Positions 1 to 8,121 of a DNA stretch of 64,000 nt are shown piece by piece. Both the position numbers and the translations under genes were made by a program. The notes beneath the pieces are model-generated. The model searched no databases. It worked only from the letters and a program-made list of their open reading frames with translations, and was not told the origin of the DNA. How positions within the stretch are numbered: the stretch's first letter is position 1; each line of letters begins with the position of its first letter. This stretch comes from an uncultured Clostridium sp. Lineage in GTDB: Bacteria; Bacillota; Clostridia; TANB77; CAG-508. Location: contig CAMYVO010000001.1 of assembly GCA_947302485.1 (NCBI GenBank), positions 128,273 to 192,272 on the forward strand, read 5' to 3'.

Positions 1-675
1 TAGCTCTAAGAGTCCTGTAAAAGCTGTTACAACTTCTTGTTTATTACATTTTGATATCTTATACATTTTATTAAAAATAAATTTTGGTTTTTTTATTAAT
101 TCTCTAAATATTTCCTTTACTTTACTTGCTACCGTATATGTATCTGTTATTGCTATTCTTTGAATATTAAAAGCATTTTGGTTTATTTTTTCTTTATTTC
201 TTTGAAATAAATCGGCATATAGTTCTGGTATTAATTCTGGTTTATATTGTTTTTCTAACTTTTGTTTTGGAAGCTCAATTACATCCTGAAACTTATACAG
301 TCTTTTTGAAAACTCATCATAGTTTTCTCTAAGTAATTTAGTAATTTCCTTATATTTTTTATAATTAATTATTCTTTCTAGTAACTGCTCTTCTGTTAAT
401 TCTTTTTCGTCTTCTTGCATAGATGGCAATAATCCTTTTGACTTTATATATACCAAAGTGGAAGCCATAACAATAAATTCGCTTGCAATCTCTAAATTCA
501 TTTTTTCCATTTGATTTAAGTATTCAATATATTGATCTGTAATATCACTAATTTTAATATCATAGATATCCATTTTATTTTTGTCTATTAAATGACATAA
601 CAAATCTAATGGTCCTTCAAAGTTATCTATTTTTATGGCATATTGATTTGTTTCGAGTGTTAGTATATTCTGCAT
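1..675 (-). CDS. scpA: Segregation and condensation protein A, C-terminus beyond window
   Basis: This is the kleisin subunit of the SMC-ScpAB condensin, which bridges SMC heads during chromosome segregation. Translating the minus strand from the ATG at 675 gives 225 uninterrupted codons running off the window edge. The N-terminus carries the family signature FEGPLDLLCHLIDKNK, followed by the helical segment that binds the SMC neck. The start is set by a GGAG Shine-Dalgarno inside the end of recX. The gene begins only 4 bp after the recX stop, so recA-recX-scpA is probably one transcript. The winged-helix C-terminus is not visible. Confidence 0.9.
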   Translation of the reverse strand, partial: MQNILTLETNQYAIKIDNFEGPLDLLCHLIDKNKMDIYDIKISDITDQYIEYLNQMEKMNLEIASEFIVMASTLVYIKSKGLLPSMQEDEKELTEEQLLERIINYKKYKEITKLLRENYDEFSKRLYKFQDVIELPKQKLEKQYKPELIPELYADLFQRNKEKINQNAFNIQRIAITDTYTVASKVKEIFRELIKKPKFIFNKMYKISKCNKQEVVTAFTGLLEL

Positions 676-679
676 TTTA

Positions 680-1126
680 TTACTCCTCTTCTAGCACTTT
701 TTTTATTATTTCTTGTTTATATCCTTTTTTTCTCAAATATTCATATATTTCATCTTCCGCATACGTAGATGATTTTTTATTTCTTATATTTTCTGCTGAT
801 TTTAATTCATAATCTTCCAATTCTTCTTTATTATCTGAAATATAATCATCTATTTCATTTTTGTTAATTCCCTTAGCTATTAGTTTATAACATATTTCTT
901 TAATAGACAAGTTTTTTAATAAAATAAATTCTCTTATTGCTTTTTTTATATATTCTGTATCATTTAAATATCCTGCTTCTTCAGTATAAATAATAATATC
1001 TTCTAAAATATCTTGTGGAATAGAATTTTCAAATTTATTTATAACTTCGCGTTTTGTCCTTTTTTTATACATAATATAATTCATTACTTTTGATTTATAT
1101 TTATCAAATTCTTCAACTGTATACAT
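680..1126 (-). CDS. recX: Regulatory protein RecX
   Basis: A 148-residue, highly charged all-helical protein of the RecX family, which modulates RecA filament activity. The repeated three-helix pattern is visible: an early KRTKREV segment, a middle Y(L/I)NDTEY motif and a C-terminal YLRKKGY repeat. The gene starts 17 bp after the recA stop codon in the same direction, the usual recA-recX pairing, which strongly supports the call. It is shorter than Bacillus RecX (about 260 aa) but typical of compact clostridial versions. Confidence 0.85.
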   Translation of the reverse strand: MYTVEEFDKYKSKVMNYIMYKKRTKREVINKFENSIPQDILEDIIIYTEEAGYLNDTEYIKKAIREFILLKNLSIKEICYKLIAKGINKNEIDDYISDNKEELEDYELKSAENIRNKKSSTYAEDEIYEYLRKKGYKQEIIKKVLEEE

Positions 1127-1143
1127 TTTACACCTTACATTAA

Positions 1144-2187
1144 TTATTCTTCTTTTTTGTCTGTTTCATCTTCTAATAAACTTTTTTCAAATGCTTGAGC
1201 AAAATTTTCTCTTATTTTATCTTCTACTTCTGCCATTACTTCAGGATTTTCTTTTAAATATTGTTTGATATTTTCTCTTCCTTGACCTATTCTTTCTCCT
1301 TGATAGCTAAACCATGATCCGCTTTTCTCTATAATATCTAAGTTTACTGCAATATCTAAAATGTTTCCTTCTTTTGATATACCTTTTCCATAAACTATAT
1401 CAAATTCTGCTTCTCTGAATGGTGGTGCAACTTTATTTTTTACCACTTTTACTCTTGCTCTGTTTCCAACAACTTCGCCATCTTGTTTAATATTTTCTAT
1501 TTTTCTAATATCTAATCTTACAGATGAATAGAATTTTAATGCTCTACCTCCTGGAGTTGTTTCTGGATTTCCAAACATTATTCCTACTTTTTCTCTTAAT
1601 TGATTTATAAATATTAATACAGTTTTTGATTTATTAATTGCTCCAGCAAGTTTTCTTAAAGCTTGTGACATAAGCCTTGCTTGAAGTCCTATGTGAGAAT
1701 CTCCCATATCTCCATCAATTTCTGCTTTTGGTACTAGTGCTGCAACAGAGTCAACTACTATTACATCTAATGCACCACTTCTAATTAATGCTTCTGTAAT
1801 TTCTAGAGCTTGCTCTCCTGTATCTGGCTGAGAAACTATTAAATTATCTATATCTACACCTAAATGTTTTGCATAAACTGGATCAAGTGCATGTTCTGCA
1901 TCTATAAATGCTGCTTCTCCATTCATTTTTTGTGCTTCTGCAATTACATGTAATGCAAGAGTTGTTTTACCTGAAGATTCTGGCCCAAATATTTCTATAA
2001 TTCTTCCTCTTGGTACTCCTCCAATTCCTAATGCTACATCTAGCCCTAGTGCTCCTGTTGGAATTGCCTCTATATTCATTGCTTGAAATTCACCAAGTTT
2101 CATTACTGAACCTTTTCCAAATTGTTTTTCGATTTGTCCCATTGCTGCTTCTAATGCTCTTTTCTTTTCTGTATTTTCTGTACTCAT
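1144..2187 (-). CDS. recA: Recombinase RecA
   Basis: ATP-dependent strand-exchange protein for recombination and SOS co-protease activity, 347 aa. Walker [10 protein letters not shown] lies near residues 68-76, Walker B ([10 protein letters not shown]) near 140, and the L1/L2 DNA-binding loops and NQLREKVG follow. The C-terminal tail is acidic, as usual. The start ATG is preceded by a strong GGAGG site and a sigma-A-type promoter (2232-2259). The gene heads a likely recA-recX-scpA operon. No lesions are seen. Confidence 0.98.
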   Translation of the reverse strand: MSTENTEKKRALEAAMGQIEKQFGKGSVMKLGEFQAMNIEAIPTGALGLDVALGIGGVPRGRIIEIFGPESSGKTTLALHVIAEAQKMNGEAAFIDAEHALDPVYAKHLGVDIDNLIVSQPDTGEQALEITEALIRSGALDVIVVDSVAALVPKAEIDGDMGDSHIGLQARLMSQALRKLAGAINKSKTVLIFINQLREKVGIMFGNPETTPGGRALKFYSSVRLDIRKIENIKQDGEVVGNRARVKVVKNKVAPPFREAEFDIVYGKGISKEGNILDIAVNLDIIEKSGSWFSYQGERIGQGRENIKQYLKENPEVMAEVEDKIRENFAQAFEKSLLEDETDKKEE

Positions 2188-2231
2188 TTTATTTCCTCCT
2201 CTATATTTTATCTAAACGTTTGTTTGTTTTT

Positions 2232-2259
2232 ATTATATATTAAATATATTTTTTGTCAA
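2232..2259 (-). promoter_or_regulatory. recA promoter
   Basis: On the minus strand, a TTGACA -35 box (2254-2259) and a TATAAT -10 box (2232-2237) are separated by 16 bp, about 45 bp upstream of the recA start. Downstream, AAACAAACGTTT (ending near 2214) looks like a relaxed GAAC-N4-GTTC SOS box with both outer bases changed. This operator assignment is weak. Confidence 0.75.
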
Positions 2260-2301
2260 CACTTTTTTAAAATTTATTTATTATTTTTTATATTCTCAAT
2301 T

Positions 2302-3921
2302 TTAGTTTTGTCTATACCATTTTTCAAAGTTATAAAATATATTATAACTTGTGGGTGACACATCCCCTATTAAAGATGTACTATAAATAACTATATTTTT
2401 ATTATAATATAAACTTATATATGGTCTTTCATTATTATATATTTCTATTAATCTATTATATTTTTCTTTTAATAAGTTATCATCTGTTATATTAGTAATT
2501 TCCTTCATAATTTCTTCTGTTTCTTCATTTTTAAAATTTGATAGGTTATTTGTTCCTAAATAAGTTGTTAAATTTGGACTTATAGATGATTGCACACCTG
2601 TTAATATCATATCATAATTTTTATTTTGCAAATATGATTGATATTGTGCTTCAGATACTTTTACAATATTTATTACAATCCCCACATTTTTTAATTGTTC
2701 TTTAATTATTTCTGCAACAGCTACTCTATTTGCATTAGATGAATTTACTACTAAATTAAAACTTAATCTTAAAGTTTTGTAGTTTTCTGTTTTTTGCCAA
2801 TATTTATTTTTATATGTCCATCCAGCATTAATTAGCAATTCATTTGTCTTGTTCTGATTAAATCCCGAATTAACTCTATCTACCGAATATAAATAGCTAC
2901 CATAGTCTAACGGAAAATCTGCAACAGACGATTTATTATTATATACACTTGCAGTTATATTATCTCTGTCAATTGCACAATAAATAGCATTTCTTACAGC
3001 TGAATCTGATAATGTGTTTTTTTCACAATTCATAGCAATAAAATCATATTGCCTAGCTGTATATTCTTTTGTTTGATATCCCATTGTTCCTAAATAATCT
3101 TCTATATTTGTAATTGATGTATTTATTAGATCAATATTTCCAAGTTTAAACGCATTATACACTTCACCTACTGATGAATATAAGCCAATATTAATTGTTT
3201 GTATTACAGGATTTTCTTCTTGAATATTCCACCAATTCGTATTTTTTTGAAATGTTATTTTATTTCCATCTATATATGTGATTTTATATTTTCCTGTACC
3301 CACTGGCATATTATTTTTTTCTGTAGAAATAAAATCATCTTCTCCAAAATATGATTTTGATAAAATCGGAAATGTTAGGTTATATTCAAAAAATGGTACA
3401 GCTTCATTTAATGTAAGTCTTATTGTATAATCATCAATAACCTCTACCTGAATAATATTACCTACATTAACTGAATAAACAGAATTAATAGATGTATCTT
3501 TTAATTTATCTATAGTAAATTGTACATCTTTTGCTGTAAATTCTTTTCCATCTTGCCATTTAATATTACCTTTTAATTTTAGTATATATGTAGTATCATC
3601 TATTTTTGACCATTCTTTTGCAAGACATGGTTTTATTTTATAATTTTGATCTAGGTCTAACAGCGGTTCAAATATTAATTTAGAAATATCTTGTACATTT
3701 TTATTGTTTGATAAAATTGGATTCATAGTGTCAAAACCTGCTATTGCTAGCCTTAAATCTGTTAATACTGATGTTTCGTCAACTTGAACTATGTCATCAC
3801 TTTCATTTACTTTTTCTTTATTTTTTACATAAACAGAATAAACAGAATAACTAATTAATGCAATAATCACAAAAATGAAAATATACTTAAAAAAATTTGA
3901 CTTTGATTTCAAGCCTTTCAC
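2302..3921 (-). CDS. Family 5 (oligopeptide/nickel-type) extracellular solute-binding protein
   Basis: A 539-aa extracytoplasmic binding protein of the SBP_bac_5 (DppA/OppA) family. One hydrophobic segment at residues 13-32 is followed by the typical start of the mature domain (LRLAIAGFDTMNPILSNN), then LLDLDQNYKIKPCLAKEW and the WQDGKEFTAKDVQFT motif. There is no lipobox cysteine after the hydrophobic segment, so it is probably held by an uncleaved N-terminal anchor. No ABC permease or ATPase genes are adjacent, so the ligand cannot be inferred. It could serve as an orphan receptor for a transporter encoded elsewhere. Confidence 0.85.
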   Translation of the reverse strand: MKGLKSKSNFFKYIFIFVIIALISYSVYSVYVKNKEKVNESDDIVQVDETSVLTDLRLAIAGFDTMNPILSNNKNVQDISKLIFEPLLDLDQNYKIKPCLAKEWSKIDDTTYILKLKGNIKWQDGKEFTAKDVQFTIDKLKDTSINSVYSVNVGNIIQVEVIDDYTIRLTLNEAVPFFEYNLTFPILSKSYFGEDDFISTEKNNMPVGTGKYKITYIDGNKITFQKNTNWWNIQEENPVIQTINIGLYSSVGEVYNAFKLGNIDLINTSITNIEDYLGTMGYQTKEYTARQYDFIAMNCEKNTLSDSAVRNAIYCAIDRDNITASVYNNKSSVADFPLDYGSYLYSVDRVNSGFNQNKTNELLINAGWTYKNKYWQKTENYKTLRLSFNLVVNSSNANRVAVAEIIKEQLKNVGIVINIVKVSEAQYQSYLQNKNYDMILTGVQSSISPNLTTYLGTNNLSNFKNEETEEIMKEITNITDDNLLKEKYNRLIEIYNNERPYISLYYNKNIVIYSTSLIGDVSPTSYNIFYNFEKWYRQN

Positions 3922-4030
3922 CTCTTTTTTAGAATAGAATTTATATCTTTATAAATTATTTTAATCAAATCTCTTACAAGATAATATATTAATTTCTATA
4001 AAGTTTCAAGTATAAAAATATAATAAAAAC

Positions 4031-4059
4031 AAAAAGAGGCTAGGTTAATCCCCAGCCCC
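4031..4059 (-). terminator. Rho-independent terminator after spoVS
   Basis: The minus-strand RNA forms a 9-bp GC-rich stem (GGGGCTGGG with CCTAGCCTC, two G-U pairs) followed by TTTTTG, 25 bp after the spoVS stop. Confidence 0.8.
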
Positions 4060-4084
4060 TTATTTGTTATTATATAATAGAAAT

Positions 4085-4348
4085 TTAATTTCTAGATTCT
4101 ACTACAATTTTAATTCCTGTTCTATCTTCTCCTTCAACTTCTACTTCTGCAAATGCAGGTACACATACTAGATCTACGCCTGCTGGTGCTACAAAGCCCC
4201 TTGCTATTGCTACAGCCTTGATTGCTTGATTTAGAGCGCCTGCTCCAATTGCCTGCATTTCTGCCTTATTACTTTCTTTTACCAAACCTGCAATTGCTCC
4301 TGCTACTGAGTTTGGATTTGACTTTGATGAGATTTTTAAAACTTCCAT
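4085..4348 (-). CDS. spoVS: Stage V sporulation protein S
   Basis: An 87-aa Alba-like protein of the SpoVS family. It is nearly full-length conserved, including MEVLKISSKSNPNSVAGAIA and the central AIGAGALNQAIKA. SpoVS affects spore coat and septation timing in Bacillus and is conserved in clostridia. A strong AGGAGG site precedes the start. The gene follows ymdB, as is common in Firmicutes, and ends in its own terminator. It probably also has its own promoter in the 139-bp gap (a TAGACA/TATAAA pair is possible). Confidence 0.95.
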   Translation of the reverse strand: MEVLKISSKSNPNSVAGAIAGLVKESNKAEMQAIGAGALNQAIKAVAIARGFVAPAGVDLVCVPAFAEVEVEGEDRTGIKIVVESRN

Positions 4349-4487
4349 TTTTTCTGCCTCCTAAAATTTAATTTTTGTTACAATTTTTAACTGTAATATT
4401 TATAATATATTTTAATTTTGTTGTCTAGTATTTTTTGGAAAATATAGGAAATTTTCATCTTCATAAAAGTCTATTTTTCGACATTTA

Positions 4488-5258
4488 CTAAATTCTAATT
4501 CTTCTTATTTTTTTTATTCGACGGCTTTGTTCATTTATATCAAAAATACAACCATTAAATATGCATTCTCCATCTGCAATTTTATATCTTTCAGGTAGTG
4601 ATGTAACAAACCTCTTAATTGAAGCTTCTACATTCATACCAATTACTGACCTTTCTGGTCCTGTCATTCCTATGTCTGTTATATACGCTGTTCCATTAGT
4701 TAAAATTTTTTCATCTGCGGTTTGAACATGAGTATGTGTTCCAAATAATATATCTACTTTTCCATCTAAAAAATAACCCATAGCTATTTTTTCTGCTGTT
4801 GCTTCTGCATGGAAATCTACAACAATTATATCTGCTTTATCTTTTATCTGGTTAATTATTTCCTCTGCTACAATAAATGGATTATCTGATAAAACATTCA
4901 TATCTGTTCTTCCTATTAAATTTATAACTGCAATCTTTTTATCGTTGCATGAATATATACCATATCCTTTACCTTGAACTCCTTTTGAATAATTAGCAGG
5001 TCTTAATAATTTTTCGTGATCTATAAAATTAAAAATGTCTTTCTTTCCCCATGTATGATTACCCATAGTTATAACATCTATTCCCATTGATAGCATTTTT
5101 TTAAAGGAACGTTCTGTAATTCCCATACCTCCAGCTACATTTTCTCCATTTGCTATAACAAAATCAATGTTTTCTTCTTTTTTTAATTTTTCTATACCTT
5201 CCCTTGCTTTAATTAGACTATTTTCTCCTACTAAATCTCCAATAGCTAAAATTTTCAT
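4488..5258 (-). CDS. ymdB: YmdB-family metallophosphoesterase (2',3'-cyclic nucleotide phosphodiesterase)
   Basis: A 256-aa phosphodiesterase of the YmdB/TIGR00282 family, which in Bacillus controls the motility versus biofilm decision and RNase Y-linked gene expression. The di-metal motifs are all present: GDLVG near residue 7, NGENVAGG, TMGNHTW, DFHAEA and GTHTHVQT. The length matches the family. Normally it directly follows rny; here it is separated by a 550-bp gap holding a foreign-looking gene on the other strand. It seems to have its own promoter (5349-5377). Confidence 0.95.
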   Translation of the reverse strand: MKILAIGDLVGENSLIKAREGIEKLKKEENIDFVIANGENVAGGMGITERSFKKMLSMGIDVITMGNHTWGKKDIFNFIDHEKLLRPANYSKGVQGKGYGIYSCNDKKIAVINLIGRTDMNVLSDNPFIVAEEIINQIKDKADIIVVDFHAEATAEKIAMGYFLDGKVDILFGTHTHVQTADEKILTNGTAYITDIGMTGPERSVIGMNVEASIKRFVTSLPERYKIADGECIFNGCIFDINEQSRRIKKIRRIRI

Positions 5259-5297
5259 ATATATTTCCTCTTTCTATTTTTTAGTAATTTCTTCGAA

Positions 5298-5327
5298 GTA
5301 CGGGACGCCATCGGCGCCGACCCTTAC
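5298..5327. repeat. GC-rich imperfect hairpin in an AT-rich spacer (REP-like relic)
   Basis: GTACGGGACGCC pairs imperfectly with GGCGCCGACCCTTAC across an ATC loop. The 30-bp segment is more than 60% GC inside AT-rich sequence, and a CTTCGAAG palindrome abuts it. It lies in the 5' leader of ymdB, just upstream of the Shine-Dalgarno. GC-rich hairpins of this type recall clostridial REP elements, but no second copy is in the window. Confidence 0.5.
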
Positions 5328-5348
5328 AAATCTATTTTTTATAAATTT

Positions 5349-5377
5349 ATAATACTATAAAATTACCTCTAAATCAA
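5349..5377 (-). promoter_or_regulatory. Probable ymdB promoter
   Basis: On the minus strand, TTGATT (5372-5377) and TATTAT (5349-5354) are spaced 17 bp apart, about 90 bp upstream of ymdB. The -35 box is one arm of the palindrome AAATCAAGCATTTGATTT (5371-5388). The other arm is the -35 box of the divergent plus-strand promoter. Confidence 0.65.
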
Positions 5378-5381
5378 GCAT

Positions 5382-5410
5382 TTGATTTTATGTTAATTTT
5401 ATGGTATAAT
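5382..5410 (+). promoter_or_regulatory. Sigma-A promoter of the orphan cassette gene
   Basis: TTGATT (5382-5387) and a perfect TATAAT (5405-5410) are 17 bp apart. Its -35 box lies 4 bp from the divergent ymdB -35 box. The predicted transcript begins near 5417 with a hairpin (5414-5442: TTTGC...GCAAA, extended with one bulge) just upstream of the GGAGGTG ribosome site. Confidence 0.75.
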
Positions 5411-5461
5411 ATATTTGCCTGAAGTTAATATACTTTAGCAAAAAAAATTGGAGGTGTCTTT

Positions 5462-5758
5462 ATGACATTACAGGCAATTATAAGCAAATCTCAAATCACC
5501 CCCGGCGAATATCCCAACATTGAGGGAAAAGAAATCGTTGTTTACGACCAAAAGGGTCGGAATATAACGAGAGATTTTTCCCTCTACGAGGGATATTCTT
5601 TCACAAGAGCTTCGGAGGAAAGACTTCGCAGTTTTTGTGAAGAATACAATGATGTTAATGGAATGCCTGACATCATTGTGCAGATATATGACAATGCCAT
5701 ATATCTGTTTAGCACGATTCCGCATCGGGTAATCCTGATACTGAATCGTGCTAAATGA
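5462..5758 (+). CDS. Orphan 98-aa protein of unknown function
   Basis: Not recognised. A 98-aa soluble, mixed-charge protein with one Cys, no signal peptide and no obvious helix-turn-helix. It starts MTLQAIISKSQITPGEYPNI and ends with a hydrophobic strand-like tail. A strong GGAGGTG Shine-Dalgarno and a good promoter support expression. Hand counting gives about 40% GC, with codons such as CCC, GGC and TAC that are rare in the neighbours, so recent transfer is likely. It sits opposite to and between rny and ymdB, normally adjacent genes. A long inverted repeat (AGCACGATTC/GAATCGTGCT, 5711-5752) spans its last codons. Antisense ORFs over it have no matching signals. Confidence 0.65.
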   Translation: MTLQAIISKSQITPGEYPNIEGKEIVVYDQKGRNITRDFSLYEGYSFTRASEERLRSFCEEYNDVNGMPDIIVQIYDNAIYLFSTIPHRVILILNRAK

Positions 5759-5798
5759 AAACAAAGGTGCACTGTTTAACCTCAGTGCACCTTTGTTT
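5759..5798. terminator. Bidirectional terminator between orphan gene and rny
   Basis: A perfect 16-bp stem (AAACAAAGGTGCACTG with its complement) encloses an 8-nt loop and starts right after the orphan gene's stop codon. A-rich sequence on the left and T-rich sequence on the right allow termination of both the plus-strand orphan gene and rny. Confidence 0.88.
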
Positions 5799-5805
5799 AT
5801 TATTA

Positions 5806-7347
5806 TTATTTTGCATATTCAATTTTTCTAGATTCTCTTATTACATTTACCTTTATTTGCCCTGGATATTCCATTTCGTTTTCAACTCTTTTAGCTATGT
5901 CTCTTGCCATAATTGTCATTTCTGCATCAGATACTTTTTCTGGTTTTACTATAATTCTTACTTCTCTTCCTGCTTGAATTGCATAAGATTTATCAACACC
6001 TTCAAATGAATCTGCAATTTCCTCTAATTGTTGTAATCTTTTAATATATGCTTCTAGTGTTTCTCTTCTTGCTCCTGGTCTAGAAGCTGAAATTGCATCT
6101 GCTGCCTGTACCAAAACTGCTTCTAGTGTTTGAGGTTCTACATCTCCATGATGTGCCTCAACTGCGTTAATTACTAATGGATTTTCCTTAAATTTCTTTA
6201 AAACATCTACACCTATTTCAACATGTGTACCTTCCATATCATGATCTAGTGCTTTTCCTATATCATGTAACAAACCTGCTCTTCTTGCTCTTTTAGAGTC
6301 AAGTCCAAGCTCTTCTGCCATAATTCTTGCAAGGTTTGATACCTCAATAGAATGATTTAAAACATTTTGTCCATAACTTGTTCTATATTTTAATTTTCCA
6401 AGTAATTTAATAATTTCTGGATGTAATCCATTAACTCCAGTTTCAAGGGTTGCTCTTTCTCCTTCTGCTTTTATAGTAGCTTCAACTTCTTCTTTTGCTT
6501 TTTCTACCATTTCCTCTATTTTTGCTGGATGAATTCTTCCATCATTTATTAAATTTTCTAGTGCAATTTTAGCAACTTCTCTTCTTAATGGATCAAAACC
6601 TGATAAAATAACCGCTTCTGGGGTATCATCAATGATAAGGTCAATTCCAGTTAATGTCTCTAATGCTTTAATATTTCTACCTTCTCTACCAATAATTCTT
6701 CCTTTCATGTCGTCATTTGGAAGAGATACTATAGAAACTGTTGTTTCTGAAGTATGGTCTGCAGCACATTTTTGTATTGTATAAGTTAGTAATTCTCTTG
6801 CCTTTATATTTACTTCCTCTTTTGCTTTTTCATCTAATTCTTTAATTAATGCTGCTTTTTCCCCTGTAATTTGCTTTTCAAGTTCTGTTAACAATTGATG
6901 TTTTGCTTCCTCGATAGTTAATCCAGATATTCTTTGTAGTTCTTCTAATTCTTTCTTGTATAATTCTTCTAATTCTTTGTTTTTTTCGTCTACTTCTGTC
7001 TGTCTTCTTTCAATATCTGTTTCTTTTCTATCCATTAATTCAGAACGTTTTTCTAAGTTTTCTTCTTTTTGAATAATTCTTTTTTCTTGTAATTGAATCT
7101 CGCCTCTTCTTTCTCTAATCTCTTCATCTAAATCATTTCTTGCCTTTAATATTTCTTCTTTGGCTTTAAATATTTCTTCTTTTTTTCTGTTTTCCGCTTC
7201 TTTAGTTGCCATCTCTAATAGTCTTTTGGCTTCGTTTTCAGCTCCTGCAATTTTAGATTCCGCGATTTTCTTTCTAATTAAAACTCCAATTGGAATAAAA
7301 ATCACTCCAGAAATTAGAATAGCGGCGATAATTACTAAAATATCCAT
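5806..7347 (-). CDS. rny: Ribonuclease Y
   Basis: Membrane-anchored endoribonuclease that starts bulk mRNA decay. An N-terminal membrane segment (residues 3-24) is followed by a long charged coiled coil, then a KH domain ([15 protein letters not shown]) and an HD phosphohydrolase domain ([12 protein letters not shown]). The length of about 514 aa is normal. Of two in-frame ATGs, the second (7347) is preferred because the GAGG site is 9 nt upstream rather than 3 nt. ymdB lies downstream but is now behind a terminator and the inserted orphan gene. Confidence 0.97.
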   Translation of the reverse strand: MDILVIIAAILISGVIFIPIGVLIRKKIAESKIAGAENEAKRLLEMATKEAENRKKEEIFKAKEEILKARNDLDEEIRERRGEIQLQEKRIIQKEENLEKRSELMDRKETDIERRQTEVDEKNKELEELYKKELEELQRISGLTIEEAKHQLLTELEKQITGEKAALIKELDEKAKEEVNIKARELLTYTIQKCAADHTSETTVSIVSLPNDDMKGRIIGREGRNIKALETLTGIDLIIDDTPEAVILSGFDPLRREVAKIALENLINDGRIHPAKIEEMVEKAKEEVEATIKAEGERATLETGVNGLHPEIIKLLGKLKYRTSYGQNVLNHSIEVSNLARIMAEELGLDSKRARRAGLLHDIGKALDHDMEGTHVEIGVDVLKKFKENPLVINAVEAHHGDVEPQTLEAVLVQAADAISASRPGARRETLEAYIKRLQQLEEIADSFEGVDKSYAIQAGREVRIIVKPEKVSDAEMTIMARDIAKRVENEMEYPGQIKVNVIRESRKIEYAK

Positions 7348-7494
7348 AATCATCTACCTCTTTTCTATTAATTTTTCAATGTTCAGATAATATATATAAC
7401 TAATTATAACTTTTTATAATTTTAAAATATATTAAACCTACATTTATATTTTATATTTATTATTGTTAACTGTCAATACCTTTTAATAAAAATG

Positions 7495-7533
7495 AAAGTA
7501 ACCAAAAAGGGTAAGACCCTTTTTGGTCACTTT
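7495..7533. repeat. Inverted repeat in the rny/nfeD divergent spacer
   Basis: ACCAAAAAGGG and CCCTTTTTGGT form an 11-bp stem with a 5-nt loop. The stem extends past one mismatch to AAAGT/ACTTT. No gene ends here, so it is not an obvious terminator; it may lie in the rny leader or be an insertion relic. Confidence 0.55.
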
Positions 7534-7580
7534 AAAGCTCCACTTTTTTCTAAATATCTCTTTATTTTCTTTTAAAAATA

Positions 7581-7589
7581 TGCTATAAT
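7581..7589 (+). promoter_or_regulatory. Extended -10 promoter for nfeD
   Basis: An extended -10 TGCTATAAT lies 30 bp upstream of the nfeD start, with only a weak TTTATT at the -35 position (7561-7566, 17 bp away). Confidence 0.6.
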
Positions 7590-7618
7590 ATAATTGTTAA
7601 TTATTAGGAGGAGTAATT

Positions 7619-8068
7619 ATGTGGCAATTTTGGTTAGTTTTGTCTGGAATTTGTTTTGTAATTGAAATGATGACAGTAGGATTTTTTATATTTTGGTTTG
7701 GTATTGGAGCTTTAATTGCTATGATTACAAGTTTTTTTGTAGAAGATATTTTTATACAATCTATAATATTCATTGTATCATCTACACTACTTCTTTTCTT
7801 AACAAGAAAATTCGTTAAAAGATTTGAAAAAAAAGATAATGTTTCAACAAATGCTTTTTCAATTATAGGAAAGCGTGGAATTGTAACAAAAGAAATTAAT
7901 CAGGCTTTAGAAAAAGGTCAAGTAAAAATAGGTTCTGAAATATGGTCTGCAAAAACAAAAGATGAAAGTATTATTCCAATGGGAACAGAAATTGAGGTTA
8001 CATCAATTGAAGGTGTAAAAGCTATTGTAACACCTGTGCATACAATTTCTACAATACAAATAAATTAA
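7619..8068 (+). CDS. NfeD-family membrane protein
   Basis: A 149-aa short NfeD protein. Its N-terminal half holds three hydrophobic helices (about 4-26, 29-47, 50-64) with a characteristic glycine (FWFGIGALIAMI). Its C-terminal half is the soluble OB-fold domain (IGKRGIVTKEI through GTEIEVTSIEGVKAIV). Short NfeD proteins work with SPFH/flotillin-like partners in membrane microdomains, and the SPFH gene follows 53 bp downstream. A GGAGGAG site sets the start. Confidence 0.9.
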   Translation: MWQFWLVLSGICFVIEMMTVGFFIFWFGIGALIAMITSFFVEDIFIQSIIFIVSSTLLLFLTRKFVKRFEKKDNVSTNAFSIIGKRGIVTKEINQALEKGQVKIGSEIWSAKTKDESIIPMGTEIEVTSIEGVKAIVTPVHTISTIQIN

Positions 8069-8121
8069 ATAGTTTTTTATATTTATAGGTAAATATATAT
8101 AATAATTAAGGAGGTATTTAT

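Noticed and set aside
2188-2260. A canonical SOS box (CGAAC-N4-GTTCG) at recA
   Set aside because: Only AAAC-N4-GTTT is present, which is weak in such AT-rich sequence.
5468-5772. Antisense ORFs across the orphan cassette gene
   Set aside because: They lack ribosome sites and promoters, and the plus-strand ORF has both plus a terminator.
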